From assembly GCA_018302785.1 (NCBI GenBank), contig JAGVZF010000015.1, positions 1 to 36,279 of the forward strand: a stretch of 36,279 bases of DNA. The letters run 5' to 3'. The first letter of the stretch is position 1. Every line of letters begins with the position of its first letter. The notes beneath the pieces were generated by a model, which had not been told where the DNA came from, ran no database searches, and saw only the letters and a program-made list of their open reading frames with translations. Source of the DNA: Candidatus Woesearchaeota archaeon. Lineage in GTDB: Archaea > Nanobdellota > Nanobdellia > SCGC-AAA011-G17 > JAGVZF01. Positions 6,422-15,433 of this stretch are shown in pieces. Made by a program: the position numbers and the translations under genes.

Positions 6422-9400
6422 TTACCTTTTTCTAAATAAATGTAATTTCAGCATATAAGCAATTCCAATTAACATTAGTATATTAATTGCAGCTAAAAAT
6501 ATTACTGGTTTGCTTTGTCCTGGAATAGGTTCATAAAATATAATCTTATTAATTTCTTCTTTATTTACTTGTTTTTTAACTATTTGACTATTTCCGCTTT
6601 TTACATTAATGGTATTTGTTTTCTTATTAGATTTACTATCAACTTTTACATTATTACTATTTCCATCACTTTTTATTGAACTTACTCCACATTCTTCAAT
6701 TCTAAGTTCAACTTCTTTACTATCAACTTTATTATTATACTCTAAATTAACAGTAAACTTGTAAGTGCCTTCTTTAGCATCATTAAGATTTAAGTTAATA
6801 TCTTTACTTACACTATTATCATCAGAATCAAAAGCTTCAATTTCAAATTCTTCACTAGCTTCATTAATATTCAATTCACTATTTGTTACCTTTAATATAG
6901 CGTTTTGATCATCTTTTCCGTAATTTACAATTTTAACAGTTAAATCAGCATTTCTACTGCAGCTTAATTCAAGTGGAAATATTTCTGCATCATTAATTCT
7001 TAAATCATCATCTTCAATATTTAATTTCAAATCAATAGTCTCTTCTTGACACTCTACATTTTCTTTTCCATCCTCATAAGCTTTAACATACAACTTTAAT
7101 TTTTCATCCTTCACATCTTTAGGATCTTTTGGGATTTCTAATTCAATTTCAAATTCTTCACTAGTTTTCTTCTTAATTCTATTATTATCATTATCATCTT
7201 CTAATTCTTCATTATCACTATATAAAATTGCTTCAACATTGACTTCTTTATCTACATCATTATTGTTTTTCACATCAATTAATACATTTACTTTTTCTCC
7301 AAATGAAAATTCATCATTTTTATTTGGGTCTTTAATATTTATTTTTAAATTTCCAAGTACTCCATTACTACATTTATTTATATTATCTACATTGTTATTA
7401 TTAACATTTCTACTACATTGTATTGAACAACAAATTCCAGAATCACTGCTCTGTAAATTATTACCATTACAAACTTCATTTACTGTACATAAATCTCCAC
7501 TTAATTGACTACATGATCTTAAACTTCCACTCCCAATTTTATATGTTGAAAATCCATTTACATCAAAACTTAACATCCTAGAATCAGAATTATATTTAAC
7601 ATTACTACATATATTATTTGGGCATTCTTGATTTATTCTATTAAAATCAGAAGTAAATTCATTAACATAATAAATAGTAGGAATCCCACTGAATATTAAT
7701 CCATAAAGTGTTATAGTAGCCTTTTGATTACTAAATTCATTATACTTTAATGTATTAATTCCAATAAGATAAGGCAATAATAGTATATTACTATCTAAAT
7801 CAACAACATTACTTAAATCAATAGGCCCTTGTAAACTAATTTTACCAATGCCTTTCTTTTCTATTACAACATTTTGCATTGAAACTAATTGATTTCCATC
7901 TAAATCAAAGTTTGTTGTATCTCCATCAAAATTATTTGTGATAGGATGATCACTTACAATTAAATCCCAAGTATTTGATATTGTAAATTCATTATCTGAT
8001 ATTTGTACTTTAACCTTATGAGTTTTTACCTCTCCATCAGCTATAAACACAAAATTATTTCCATTCAATTTTTCAACATCGTCAACAAACCATTTTACAT
8101 TTAAATTGTCATTTTCTATATCATAAGCATCAATATTAAAATTAATATTTTCAACTTCAGAAATTACTTGATTTAATCTGGAAGGAATAAAATTCCTAAT
8201 TCTAGGTGCATCGTTTACAGCATTAACTTTTACTGTAAATTCATTAGATTCTACAATAGCATTAGAAGCATCTTTTGCAACAATCTTAATATTTAATTGT
8301 CCATTAAAATCTTCTTTTGCATATAATCTTCCTATATTATTTGTAGCATCAATTAATATATTATCATTTCCTATTACAGAATAACTTAATGCTTCATTAT
8401 CAGGATCACTAAAAAAGTTAGATAATTCTAAGTTTATACTAGAATCTTCATTAAATTCTTGTTCATTAACAGTTCCAGTAAATACAGGAATTCTATTAAC
8501 ATTATTTACTGTAATTTTTACTTGTTTTGTTGCAGTTAAAATTCCATCACTAGCTTGTATATTAACAAAAAATATCCCAGCATCATTATAATTAGTTTGG
8601 TAACTAAATTTATCTCCATTCTTTACAAATCTATTATCATCAATACTTAATATTATATCACTCCCATCAGGATCATGTGCATTTACATCAATTAAAACAA
8701 CTTCATTCTCATTAACAACAATATCATTAATAGTCTCAATTACTGGAGGATAATTCATATCTACTCTAAATACAAAATCAACAGGTGCAAAAGCCTCTAC
8801 ATATTGGTCCTTACATAAGATATTCCATCTGTAAATTCCATCAGGGATATCTGATACAGAAAATCTTCTCTCTACATTATTTCTTGTACTTAATTCTGCA
8901 AGTCTCTCAAGTTGAGTTGAATTTGAATTATTCAAATTACTATAAAAATAACATGTAAAACTACTAGCTAAATTATCAGTAGCCAAATAAGAAAATGATA
9001 ATTCATTAGTTTCGCTAAAATAATTATCTACTGGATTTAATAAAGTAACTACTGGTGGAATTAAATCAGCATCATTTGAAAATTCTTTTGTTGCTTTCTG
9101 TAAATTCCAGTCTGTATTAATATTACTATCATAACCATTAGGTTTTCTGCTCCAGGTAAATTCATTATCTTGTTCATCTCTCATTACTATTGTTTCATCT
9201 ACTAGCTCATCTCTATTATTATATAATTTTAAAGTTTCTTCATCGTCATTTAATAAGGAACTATTTAAAGTTAAAACTTTATAACTATTTGCTTCTAATG
9301 TAAATCTAGTAATATCTATTCTATTATTCTCTTTATCTTTTAAATACCATGAATTAACTTCTACACTTATATTGTTAGGATTATAAAGTTCAATCCACTC

Positions 9401-10915
9401 ATTTCCTTCATCTAGCCCACTTGGATTTAATTCAACTTCATTAATAACTATTTTTGGCTCAACAATAACTATAAATGTATCACTATCGCTTAAAGATCCA
9501 TCACTTACTCTTACACTAGAAGTATATGTTCCTATATCTTCTAATCTTGGGATCCAGACTCCATTCTGGTTAAATGGATCTGTATAACTAAATGTTAAAG
9601 TATCATTCTCAACATCTGTAGCCCTAGGATTTAATATTAAGGTGTTAGTAGCAACTACTCTTAAAGTATCAATATCATCTAATTCTGGCCTGTCATTAAT
9701 TGGTCTTACATTAAAAACAACAGCATTGCTATTAGTAGAAGCTCCTTTAATATCTGTTGCTGTAAAAATAATACTATTATTTCCAAAGAAATTTAAATAT
9801 GGTTTAAATGTAACTTTATGTTCATCATTAATTATAACATCTATATTTGTATTCCCACTAGCACTAAATGTTAAAGGATCATTCTCATAATCTGCAAAAG
9901 AATCTAAGTCTATAATATTAATTAATTGTCCATCTTCATTTATATTAAAAGGAGTTGGGAAATTATTTCTTAATATAGGGGCATCATTTCTACAATTTTC
10001 GTCTATATTGTTTATAATTTCTCTTGCATTAGGATTTATATTTTCATTACTATCATCACAATCTAGACCACCAACAATTGTGGAACTAAAACCATCTTCA
10101 TCTAAATCATTTAAATCGCTTCCATTACAATCTTGATCTATATTATCATAAGGAATTTCTTCTGCATCAGGATTTATATTTGCATTTCTATCATCACAAT
10201 CTAAGTCACTAAAGAATCCATCATTATCAAAGTCTTCTCCATTTAAAGTCCATAATATAGAATTCTCAAAAAGTTTTTTAGCATTTTCAGTCCAATATTT
10301 ACTTTTTGTAATACCAAAGAATGTATTTCTTCCTTGAGTTGTTTTTCCATTTAATAAAATAACTCCTTTTGGAGCTGCTGCTATAACACTATCAAAATCA
10401 CTTTGCATTGTAGAATCAATCTTTATCATTCTAATAGATGTATATATTTTTCTTAAATAAAAGATTGGAATCGCAATTGAATTTTCACAACATGTAGTAT
10501 ATACCTGAATTTGTGTTGGCATATTTATATTAATTACATGATTAGGATTAATATTCTTAATTTTGATTGGCTGACTACCACCTAATTGAACAGCATTCCT
10601 ACTTGAAAAACCAAAATCATCTACATATTCTGGGTTAACTACTAATGAATTATGTGAATTTACAATAGTTGCGTTTAACTTAGTAAAAGTATCATCTCCA
10701 ATTAATAACATATTATATACTGAGAGATTTATTGTGTCTAAACTTGAATCTTCAACAACATCATAAGTTAGCCCTAATCTATTTAAAGTTTGAATAAATT
10801 CTTGATTAAGTCTAGCATCATCTCTAACAATATAAGCAACATCTTTTGCAAAAACACCAATACTAATTAAAGAAAAAATTAATACATAAATTAGAAAGAT
10901 ATTTGTCTTTTTCAT
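6422..10915 (-). CDS. Giant multidomain membrane-anchored surface protein (1497 aa)
   Basis: A signal peptide (about 1-23, ending VFA) is followed by an N-terminal alpha/beta domain (DVAYIVRDDARLNQEF, about 24-225). Two MopE-type Asp-rich metal-binding repeats come next (about 228-305; DFDNDGFFSDLDCDD and LDEDGFSSTIVGGLDCDD). Then come cadherin/Ig-like repeats, a lamin-tail-like domain starting VINEVELNP and containing EWIELYNP (about 490-610), and further cadherin-like domains, several joined by NDAP/NRIP/NDRP-type linkers. A Cys-rich patch (about 1135-1175) precedes the shared juxtamembrane module from CSNGVLGN (about 1181-1405). A Ser/Asn/Lys stalk, one membrane helix and terminal FRKR close it. 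The role is probably calcium-stabilised adhesion or surface contact. It lies 1 bp after the upstream 228-residue gene, clearly one operon. The frame is intact over 4.5 kb. Confidence 0.85.
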   Translation of the reverse strand: MKKTNIFLIYVLIFSLISIGVFAKDVAYIVRDDARLNQEFIQTLNRLGLTYDVVEDSSLDTINLSVYNMLLIGDDTFTKLNATIVNSHNSLVVNPEYVDDFGFSSRNAVQLGGSQPIKIKNINPNHVININMPTQIQVYTTCCENSIAIPIFYLRKIYTSIRMIKIDSTMQSDFDSVIAAAPKGVILLNGKTTQGRNTFFGITKSKYWTENAKKLFENSILWTLNGEDFDNDGFFSDLDCDDRNANINPDAEEIPYDNIDQDCNGSDLNDLDEDGFSSTIVGGLDCDDSNENINPNAREIINNIDENCRNDAPILRNNFPTPFNINEDGQLINIIDLDSFADYENDPLTFSASGNTNIDVIINDEHKVTFKPYLNFFGNNSIIFTATDIKGASTNSNAVVFNVRPINDRPELDDIDTLRVVATNTLILNPRATDVENDTLTFSYTDPFNQNGVWIPRLEDIGTYTSSVRVSDGSLSDSDTFIVIVEPKIVINEVELNPSGLDEGNEWIELYNPNNISVEVNSWYLKDKENNRIDITRFTLEANSYKVLTLNSSLLNDDEETLKLYNNRDELVDETIVMRDEQDNEFTWSRKPNGYDSNINTDWNLQKATKEFSNDADLIPPVVTLLNPVDNYFSETNELSFSYLATDNLASSFTCYFYSNLNNSNSTQLERLAELSTRNNVERRFSVSDIPDGIYRWNILCKDQYVEAFAPVDFVFRVDMNYPPVIETINDIVVNENEVVLIDVNAHDPDGSDIILSIDDNRFVKNGDKFSYQTNYNDAGIFFVNIQASDGILTATKQVKITVNNVNRIPVFTGTVNEQEFNEDSSINLELSNFFSDPDNEALSYSVIGNDNILIDATNNIGRLYAKEDFNGQLNIKIVAKDASNAIVESNEFTVKVNAVNDAPRIRNFIPSRLNQVISEVENINFNIDAYDIENDNLNVKWFVDDVEKLNGNNFVFIADGEVKTHKVKVQISDNEFTISNTWDLIVSDHPITNNFDGDTTNFDLDGNQLVSMQNVVIEKKGIGKISLQGPIDLSNVVDLDSNILLLPYLIGINTLKYNEFSNQKATITLYGLIFSGIPTIYYVNEFTSDFNRINQECPNNICSNVKYNSDSRMLSFDVNGFSTYKIGSGSLRSCSQLSGDLCTVNEVCNGNNLQSSDSGICCSIQCSRNVNNNNVDNINKCSNGVLGNLKINIKDPNKNDEFSFGEKVNVLIDVKNNNDVDKEVNVEAILYSDNEELEDDNDNNRIKKKTSEEFEIELEIPKDPKDVKDEKLKLYVKAYEDGKENVECQEETIDLKLNIEDDDLRINDAEIFPLELSCSRNADLTVKIVNYGKDDQNAILKVTNSELNINEASEEFEIEAFDSDDNSVSKDINLNLNDAKEGTYKFTVNLEYNNKVDSKEVELRIEECGVSSIKSDGNSNNVKVDSKSNKKTNTINVKSGNSQIVKKQVNKEEINKIIFYEPIPGQSKPVIFLAAINILMLIGIAYMLKLHLFRKR

Positions 10916-10916
10916 T

Positions 10917-11603
10917 TTAACTTCTTTTTAAATAATAAAAACCCCCTAATATTGCAACTATTACTATAAGAATTATAAACGAAATAGTAAAACCATTAAC
11001 TTCAAAATTAATTTTAGAAGTTTCATTTCCAGTAATTTCATTATTATTTGTAGTTTCTTCTTTACCTTTTTTATCTAAAATATTTTTAGGATTAAAATTG
11101 AATCCACTATCATTTGTATTATTTACATTATTAGAATTACTATTTCCATTGTCATTAACATTATTATTCTTTGGAAGATCTCCTTCTGCAATAGCTTTTA
11201 TTATCAAAACAGAGCTTAAACCAACAGCTTGTCCTTTTTTAGGTGTAAAAGTTACAACAATTCTTATTTCATAATTTCCTGACTCTTTTAAAGCAACACT
11301 ATACCTTGCATCTTTACTTTCATTAGTTTTAAGACTAAATTCCTTATCTTTAATAGTCACTAAATCTTTATATTCACCAGATGCCTCAAGATTAATATCC
11401 ACATCTTCATTATTAACATTACTTACTTTAATAGCTCTGTCTATTATTGTAGGAGATTCTTTCATCTCTACATTAATTATTGCCTTTGCATTACCTAAAG
11501 AAGCTGTAATAGCATAGACATGGCTAGAAAATAAGCTAAATAAAATCAATCCAACCAAAAAAACACTATATTTGTTTGCTATCATTTTATTATCACTATA
11601 CAA
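10917..11603 (-). CDS. Secreted, C-terminally anchored protein with one beta domain (228 aa)
   Basis: An N-terminal hydrophobic signal (about 13-31, ending VYA) is followed by a beta-sandwich-like domain of about 110 residues (TASLGNAKAIINVEM through VLIIKA). This resembles extracellular COG1470-like or NEW3-like domains. An Asn-rich linker (about 145-195), one membrane segment and a terminal YLKRS follow. It is the first gene of an operon with the 1497-residue surface protein. It could assist or cap that protein, but there is no direct evidence. The promoter region is long and repeat-rich. No enzyme motif is visible. Confidence 0.75.
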   Translation of the reverse strand: MYSDNKMIANKYSVFLVGLILFSLFSSHVYAITASLGNAKAIINVEMKESPTIIDRAIKVSNVNNEDVDINLEASGEYKDLVTIKDKEFSLKTNESKDARYSVALKESGNYEIRIVVTFTPKKGQAVGLSSVLIIKAIAEGDLPKNNNVNDNGNSNSNNVNNTNDSGFNFNPKNILDKKGKEETTNNNEITGNETSKINFEVNGFTISFIILIVIVAILGGFYYLKRS

Positions 11604-11618
11604 TTTAATATTTAATAA

Positions 11619-11685
11619 TCACTATAATGTGATAAATAATATACAGTATATATAAATACATTATTGTGTTATAATAATTGTGATA
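11619..11685 (-). promoter_or_regulatory. Promoter and repeated TATCACA-type elements upstream of the surface operon
   Basis: Minus-strand TTTATATA (about 11648-11655) is the TATA candidate. TATCACAAT (complement of 11677-11685) lies upstream of it, and TTATCACAT (around 11628-11635) plus a second TTATCAC in the opposite orientation (11590-11596) lie downstream. The same 9-mer TATCACAAT lies just upstream of the TATA box of the gene ending at 14271. It may be a shared activator or repressor site. Confidence 0.4.
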
Positions 11686-11746
11686 CATTATATATATTAC
11701 AGAACTAATTTAATCTTAAATAAAAATAAAATTTAATAAATTAAAA

Positions 11747-12859
11747 TTAAATTGTAAAAGAAGTGCTTTGTGCTACAGTATTTCCTGCCTTATCTATTAC
11801 TTGTAAATCTATATTATGTATACCTTCAATAAAAGACTTTCTAGCAATACAATGATTGTCTCTTAGTCTACTGCATAATGTTCTCCATCTAGGTCTTGAT
11901 TCATTATGATCATAATAATCAAGACTATCAAAATTAGCTTCATTTATTAAAATATCAAAGTCAACATTTCTTCCATCAATCTCATAATTTAAAGCTTCAA
12001 TTACTGGCATTTGCGTGTCTACACTAATACTCACTCTCCTAGTTTCATGAGAAGAATCAGAAATATCAATTAAATGTGCCCAGTATTCTATAATTTGTCC
12101 ATTAAATAAATTTAAGTTTATGTTTGTATTACAAGTATGCTTTCCTCTATTTTCTTGGCAATCATTTAAATTAACTTCATGCATCAAATATCCATTTATA
12201 GGATTTCCATAATGTATCATTAAACTTTCTGGATTTTCTTCTCTAAATTGAATCATAAAATTTCCTGAAGTTAGTCCTCTTTTGGGTTCAGTTTTTATTA
12301 TCTTTGGTTTAATACTATCAACATAAAAACTTATATTTAGATAATTAGTATTCCCTTCGGGATCATTTGCTTTAAAGGTAATGTTATTTAAACCTTCTTT
12401 AAAACTTCTTCTTCCTAGATAACTAGAACAATCTGTACATAGTCTTGTCCATCTATCTCTCCCATTTATATTATCTTGATAATATAAATCTCCAATTTCA
12501 TTAATTCTTATATCTATATTTATAACTCTTTCATTATAAACTTCATTATTTTCTGGAGAATTTAAATCTATTATTGGAGCTTCTCTATCAATACTTGCAT
12601 TAGCCAAATATGAACAGCTTAATCCTAGACTATTGCATTGGTTAATATTAGCAGGACAATAAACACCTCCCCCTAAATTATTTGTACAATATTGGCATCC
12701 AGAATTACTATCACAAGTTCTATCTGGTATACTAGGATTACACATTGAAAATCTTACAGTTTCACCTCTATTTAAACATAAAAGTTGATATTCAGCAAAA
12801 GCTATTGGTAAAACTAAAAGGATTGCAAATAAACTAATAATCATAAATTTAATTTTCAT
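11747..12859 (-). CDS. Secreted protein with duplicated Ig-like domains (370 aa)
   Basis: A signal peptide (1-22, ending AFA) is followed by a Cys-rich N-terminal domain (about 23-85, roughly eight Cys). Ig/fibronectin-like domains come next. Two of these are clearly duplicated: about 110-185 (DRWTRLCTDC, RRSFKEGLNNITFKANDPEGN) and about 295-370 (RPRWRTLCSR, RKSFIEGIHNIDLQVIDKAGN). They resemble the domain in surface proteins that holds a membrane-proximal W-R-LC motif. No C-terminal anchor is present, so it is probably released or held by disulfides or partners. A ribosome site AAGGAG lies upstream of the ATG. It sits directly behind the terminator of the upstream gene, with its own TATA-like AATTTAAATTTTATAA in the 72-bp gap. 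Confidence 0.75.
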   Translation of the reverse strand: MKIKFMIISLFAILLVLPIAFAEYQLLCLNRGETVRFSMCNPSIPDRTCDSNSGCQYCTNNLGGGVYCPANINQCNSLGLSCSYLANASIDREAPIIDLNSPENNEVYNERVINIDIRINEIGDLYYQDNINGRDRWTRLCTDCSSYLGRRSFKEGLNNITFKANDPEGNTNYLNISFYVDSIKPKIIKTEPKRGLTSGNFMIQFREENPESLMIHYGNPINGYLMHEVNLNDCQENRGKHTCNTNINLNLFNGQIIEYWAHLIDISDSSHETRRVSISVDTQMPVIEALNYEIDGRNVDFDILINEANFDSLDYYDHNESRPRWRTLCSRLRDNHCIARKSFIEGIHNIDLQVIDKAGNTVAQSTSFTI

Positions 12860-12889
12860 TATAACATACTCCTTTTTATTATAAAATTT

Positions 12890-12921
12890 AAATTAAAAAA
12901 TAAAAAATAGGGCTTTCGCCC
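12890..12921 (-). terminator. Strong intrinsic-type terminator after the S-layer candidate
   Basis: Minus-strand GGGC-GAAA-GCCC (12910-12921, perfect stem, GNRA loop) is followed by TATTTTTTATTTTTT. It is the only clear GC-rich hairpin-plus-U-tract in this AT-rich stretch and sits just after the stop of the gene with the most distinctive composition. Confidence 0.75.
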
Positions 12922-12931
12922 GTTTTTGCAT

Positions 12932-14035
12932 TTATATGGCCTCTCCCCAGAAGAATATTGCTCCTGTGTCAAAGTCACCATTACATGGTTCTGGTAGACT
13001 TAATTTAAAGGTTATTGCCATCTCTGCACCTGGAGCCAAGATATTACCTGGGTAATATGGTCCTACGTGTGGGAATTGAAGGATTTCTGCATTGTCATAG
13101 AATGGTGATGGGTCATTGAATCCATGTCCATATTCTATATTTACATAACCTTCAGCATCTGAATCCCTGGTAACACTTCCAGCTGTGTTAATTTCTAAGT
13201 CATCAGCAGTTGAATAAGCTCCATTAGTTACAAAGTATCTAAATGCTCCTAAGCTTAACTGGTTTGTTATTGGGCACATTGCTCCACTGCTTGAACTATC
13301 ATAGAAATCAGTACCTGTTATAAACATATCAAGTAAGACTCCTGATCCAGCATCTGCATCATTTCCAACTAACAATGTTTCTGAATAAGCGTCTGTTCCT
13401 GGTCTTACATCATCAAATGTCATTTCTCCATCAATAGATAGAGCGACAATAGGATTTAAGAACCAAAATTCATTCTCATCCATTGTTCCAGTTAATCCGT
13501 CATTATCAATTGCTTCTACTGTTATCCAGAATTCTCCATACATGCTTTCTGGAGTTTCAACAGTCAAAGTACATGTGTATGCATCCATTGTGTCAGCATC
13601 AAATTCATGTAATCTTTCTTCAAGAATTCTTGCATTACAAGATCTTGGTAAATCACTACCATCCCTTACATATTGTCTTTGACAGTTTACTTCTATAGGG
13701 TTACCTTCCCCTTGAGAGTCTCCAACAGTTCCATAGACATCAGCTACTTTTTCAATTCCATTTTTATCCATAACTAATATATCCCATTGGATTTGCTCTC
13801 CTTCGAAAGCATAGTTGTTTATTCTTTCAACTAACTCTTGACCATCTCTGCTAATTCTTCCGTACTCTACAGCATCGTCAAAAACTACTCTACCGTCACA
13901 CATCCACACTTGTGGTGGAAAATCTTCTGTGTTAATGTTAGGTGTGATAGGTACTCCTTGACTTACAGCTAGAGCACTAGGCATTACTGAAGCCACTAGA
14001 ACTAGTACAACTAAACTTACTAAAATCTGTTTCAT
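12932..14035 (-). CDS. Abundant secreted protein, S-layer candidate (367 aa)
   Basis: A signal peptide (1-23, ending ALA) is followed by two acidic beta-rich domains, with Cys at about 45, 114, 128, 153, 253 and 349. There is no membrane anchor. The sequence is rich in Asp, Glu, Gly and Phe and poor in Lys, unlike the Lys/Asn/Ile-rich neighbours. Its DNA is about 38-40% GC where counted, against about 27% in an adjacent gene. Strong GGAGGG ribosome site, long leader with a perfect hairpin, own TATA box and strong terminator all point to high expression. Together these suggest the main surface-layer protein, but I see no family signature that proves it. An abundant extracellular binding protein is the alternative. 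Confidence 0.65.
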   Translation of the reverse strand: MKQILVSLVVLVLVASVMPSALAVSQGVPITPNINTEDFPPQVWMCDGRVVFDDAVEYGRISRDGQELVERINNYAFEGEQIQWDILVMDKNGIEKVADVYGTVGDSQGEGNPIEVNCQRQYVRDGSDLPRSCNARILEERLHEFDADTMDAYTCTLTVETPESMYGEFWITVEAIDNDGLTGTMDENEFWFLNPIVALSIDGEMTFDDVRPGTDAYSETLLVGNDADAGSGVLLDMFITGTDFYDSSSSGAMCPITNQLSLGAFRYFVTNGAYSTADDLEINTAGSVTRDSDAEGYVNIEYGHGFNDPSPFYDNAEILQFPHVGPYYPGNILAPGAEMAITFKLSLPEPCNGDFDTGAIFFWGEAI

Positions 14036-14070
14036 ATTCTTTTACCCTCCATAATTTTTATATAATCGTT

Positions 14071-14085
14071 CCAACTTTTAGTTGG
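14071..14085 (-). other. Leader hairpin of the S-layer candidate mRNA
   Basis: CCAACT-AAA-AGTTGG on the minus strand is a perfect 6-bp stem with a 3-nt loop, about 36 nt upstream of the ATG and ahead of the GGAGGG ribosome site. A role in mRNA stability or translation is inferred. Confidence 0.5.
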
Positions 14086-14183
14086 TTGTCTACTAAAAGA
14101 CCATAAACAAGTTTTGTGAGTAATCTTCTTTGTCATATTATTCCTTCTTAATTGGTAATTGTCATCCCTATACTGTAATCTGT

Positions 14184-14195
14184 TATTTAAATATT
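14184..14195 (-). promoter_or_regulatory. TATA box of the S-layer candidate
   Basis: Minus-strand ATATTTAAATAA lies about 150 bp upstream of the ATG. Initiation about 25 bp downstream would give a leader of around 125 nt, long for this genome. Confidence 0.4.
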
Positions 14196-14270
14196 ATCAT
14201 CATCAAGTGTGTATATTATATTATCTAGATTAAAAATGACAAATTGCAATTATTATAGAGTAGCAATATA

Positions 14271-15266
14271 TTAATCTCTAATAATCACAATAATTAGAAA
14301 TATTAATAATAGCAATAAAACAATATTTGCTAATATTAAAGTAAAAAAGTTGCTTTTATTTTCCAACACTACATCTTCAATAGGCTTTGTAGGCATGTTA
14401 GATTGTGATACAAACAAGACTTTATCTTTTTTAACTTTATCAGTAACTTTTTCTTTACATTCAACAAATAATCCAACATTTTCTGATTCTCTTTCACCAT
14501 CAAATATAACTTCTACATCCATTAAATAATTTCCAGTCTCTACATTATTTGGAATGTCTAAATATAATTTTGCAATATAATTATCATCTTCTTCTCCAAA
14601 TTTATCTAAATCAAACTCATTACTTAATTTATTAATATTAAGTATATTATTTGAAGCTTTAACTCTTACATCTTTAAGTTTTCTCTCTCCAATATTATTT
14701 ACCTCAACAACTAATGTACTTGTAGTTCCACAATCAACTTTAGAAGGTAATAAATTAACTTTTTCTATATCTACTGCTTTATTTTCTAATTCAAGATCTA
14801 AATCAACAGATCCTTCTTCACAAGCACCACTTTCACTATTTTCATCAAAAGCCTTAATAAATAATATAAATTGATCATTATCATCTAATCCTCTACTTTT
14901 TTTAGGCACAGTTAAATCAAATTCATATCTTTCATCGTCTCCTGGACTTAATCTTTCATCATCAGAGTCTTCTGCTTCAATTGTATTATCTTCATCAACA
15001 TTATATAAAGAAGCTTCAACCTTAATATCTCTAGTTCTATCACTTCTATTTCTAACTTTAACTTCTATATTTATAGTATCTCCAGGCTCAAAATTATCAG
15101 AATTATCAGGATCTTTAATTTCTAATTCTAAATTACCAGTTTCCCCATTAATACATTCATCTAAGTCTTTTTCATTATTATTAGCTGCATAAACACTATT
15201 AATTAAAAAAAATAATAAAAAAATAAAAACTAAACCTTTAAACTCAAAACGTTGGGGCATGTTCAC
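14271..15266 (-). CDS. Minimal anchored surface protein consisting mainly of the shared module (331 aa)
   Basis: A signal peptide (about 1-27, ending VYA) is followed almost directly by the module shared with the 588- and 1497-residue proteins: CINGETGNLELEIKDPDN (about 38 on), then two CARDB-like beta domains with conserved Cys residues, to about 270. A short stalk, a long Leu/Ile membrane helix (about 305-328) and a terminal RD follow. The module therefore works as a stand-alone unit next to the membrane. It is divergent from the archaeosortase-like gene, 167 bp away. It may be an anchor or scaffold for the S-layer or for the larger paralogs, an inference from layout. Confidence 0.8.
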   Translation of the reverse strand: MNMPQRFEFKGLVFIFLLFFLINSVYAANNNEKDLDECINGETGNLELEIKDPDNSDNFEPGDTINIEVKVRNRSDRTRDIKVEASLYNVDEDNTIEAEDSDDERLSPGDDERYEFDLTVPKKSRGLDDNDQFILFIKAFDENSESGACEEGSVDLDLELENKAVDIEKVNLLPSKVDCGTTSTLVVEVNNIGERKLKDVRVKASNNILNINKLSNEFDLDKFGEEDDNYIAKLYLDIPNNVETGNYLMDVEVIFDGERESENVGLFVECKEKVTDKVKKDKVLFVSQSNMPTKPIEDVVLENKSNFFTLILANIVLLLLLIFLIIVIIRD

Positions 15267-15327
15267 CTCTTTTTAACCATAAAGTAGTCTTATCATAAAA
15301 CTACTCAAAGTTACTAACAATAATTCA

Positions 15328-15354
15328 TTTAAATATATAAACACTATTGTGATA
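15328..15354 (-). promoter_or_regulatory. Promoter with TATCACAAT element, 331-residue surface protein
   Basis: Minus-strand TTTATATATTTAAA is the TATA box. TTATCACAATAGTG lies immediately upstream of it, in the position of a BRE or activator site. The 9-mer TATCACAAT is identical to one upstream of the 10917-11603 operon. Confidence 0.45.
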
Positions 15355-15433
15355 AGAAATCTAAATTTGTTATTATAATATTTAAATAATACTAATTCAA
15401 AAAGATTATAAATAATCTATAGCTTAAAAGTTT

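Noticed and set aside
10917-15266. PGF/PEF/VPxxxP C-terminal sorting motifs on the anchored proteins
   Set aside because: Hydrophobic helix and basic tail are present, but none of these motifs can be seen.
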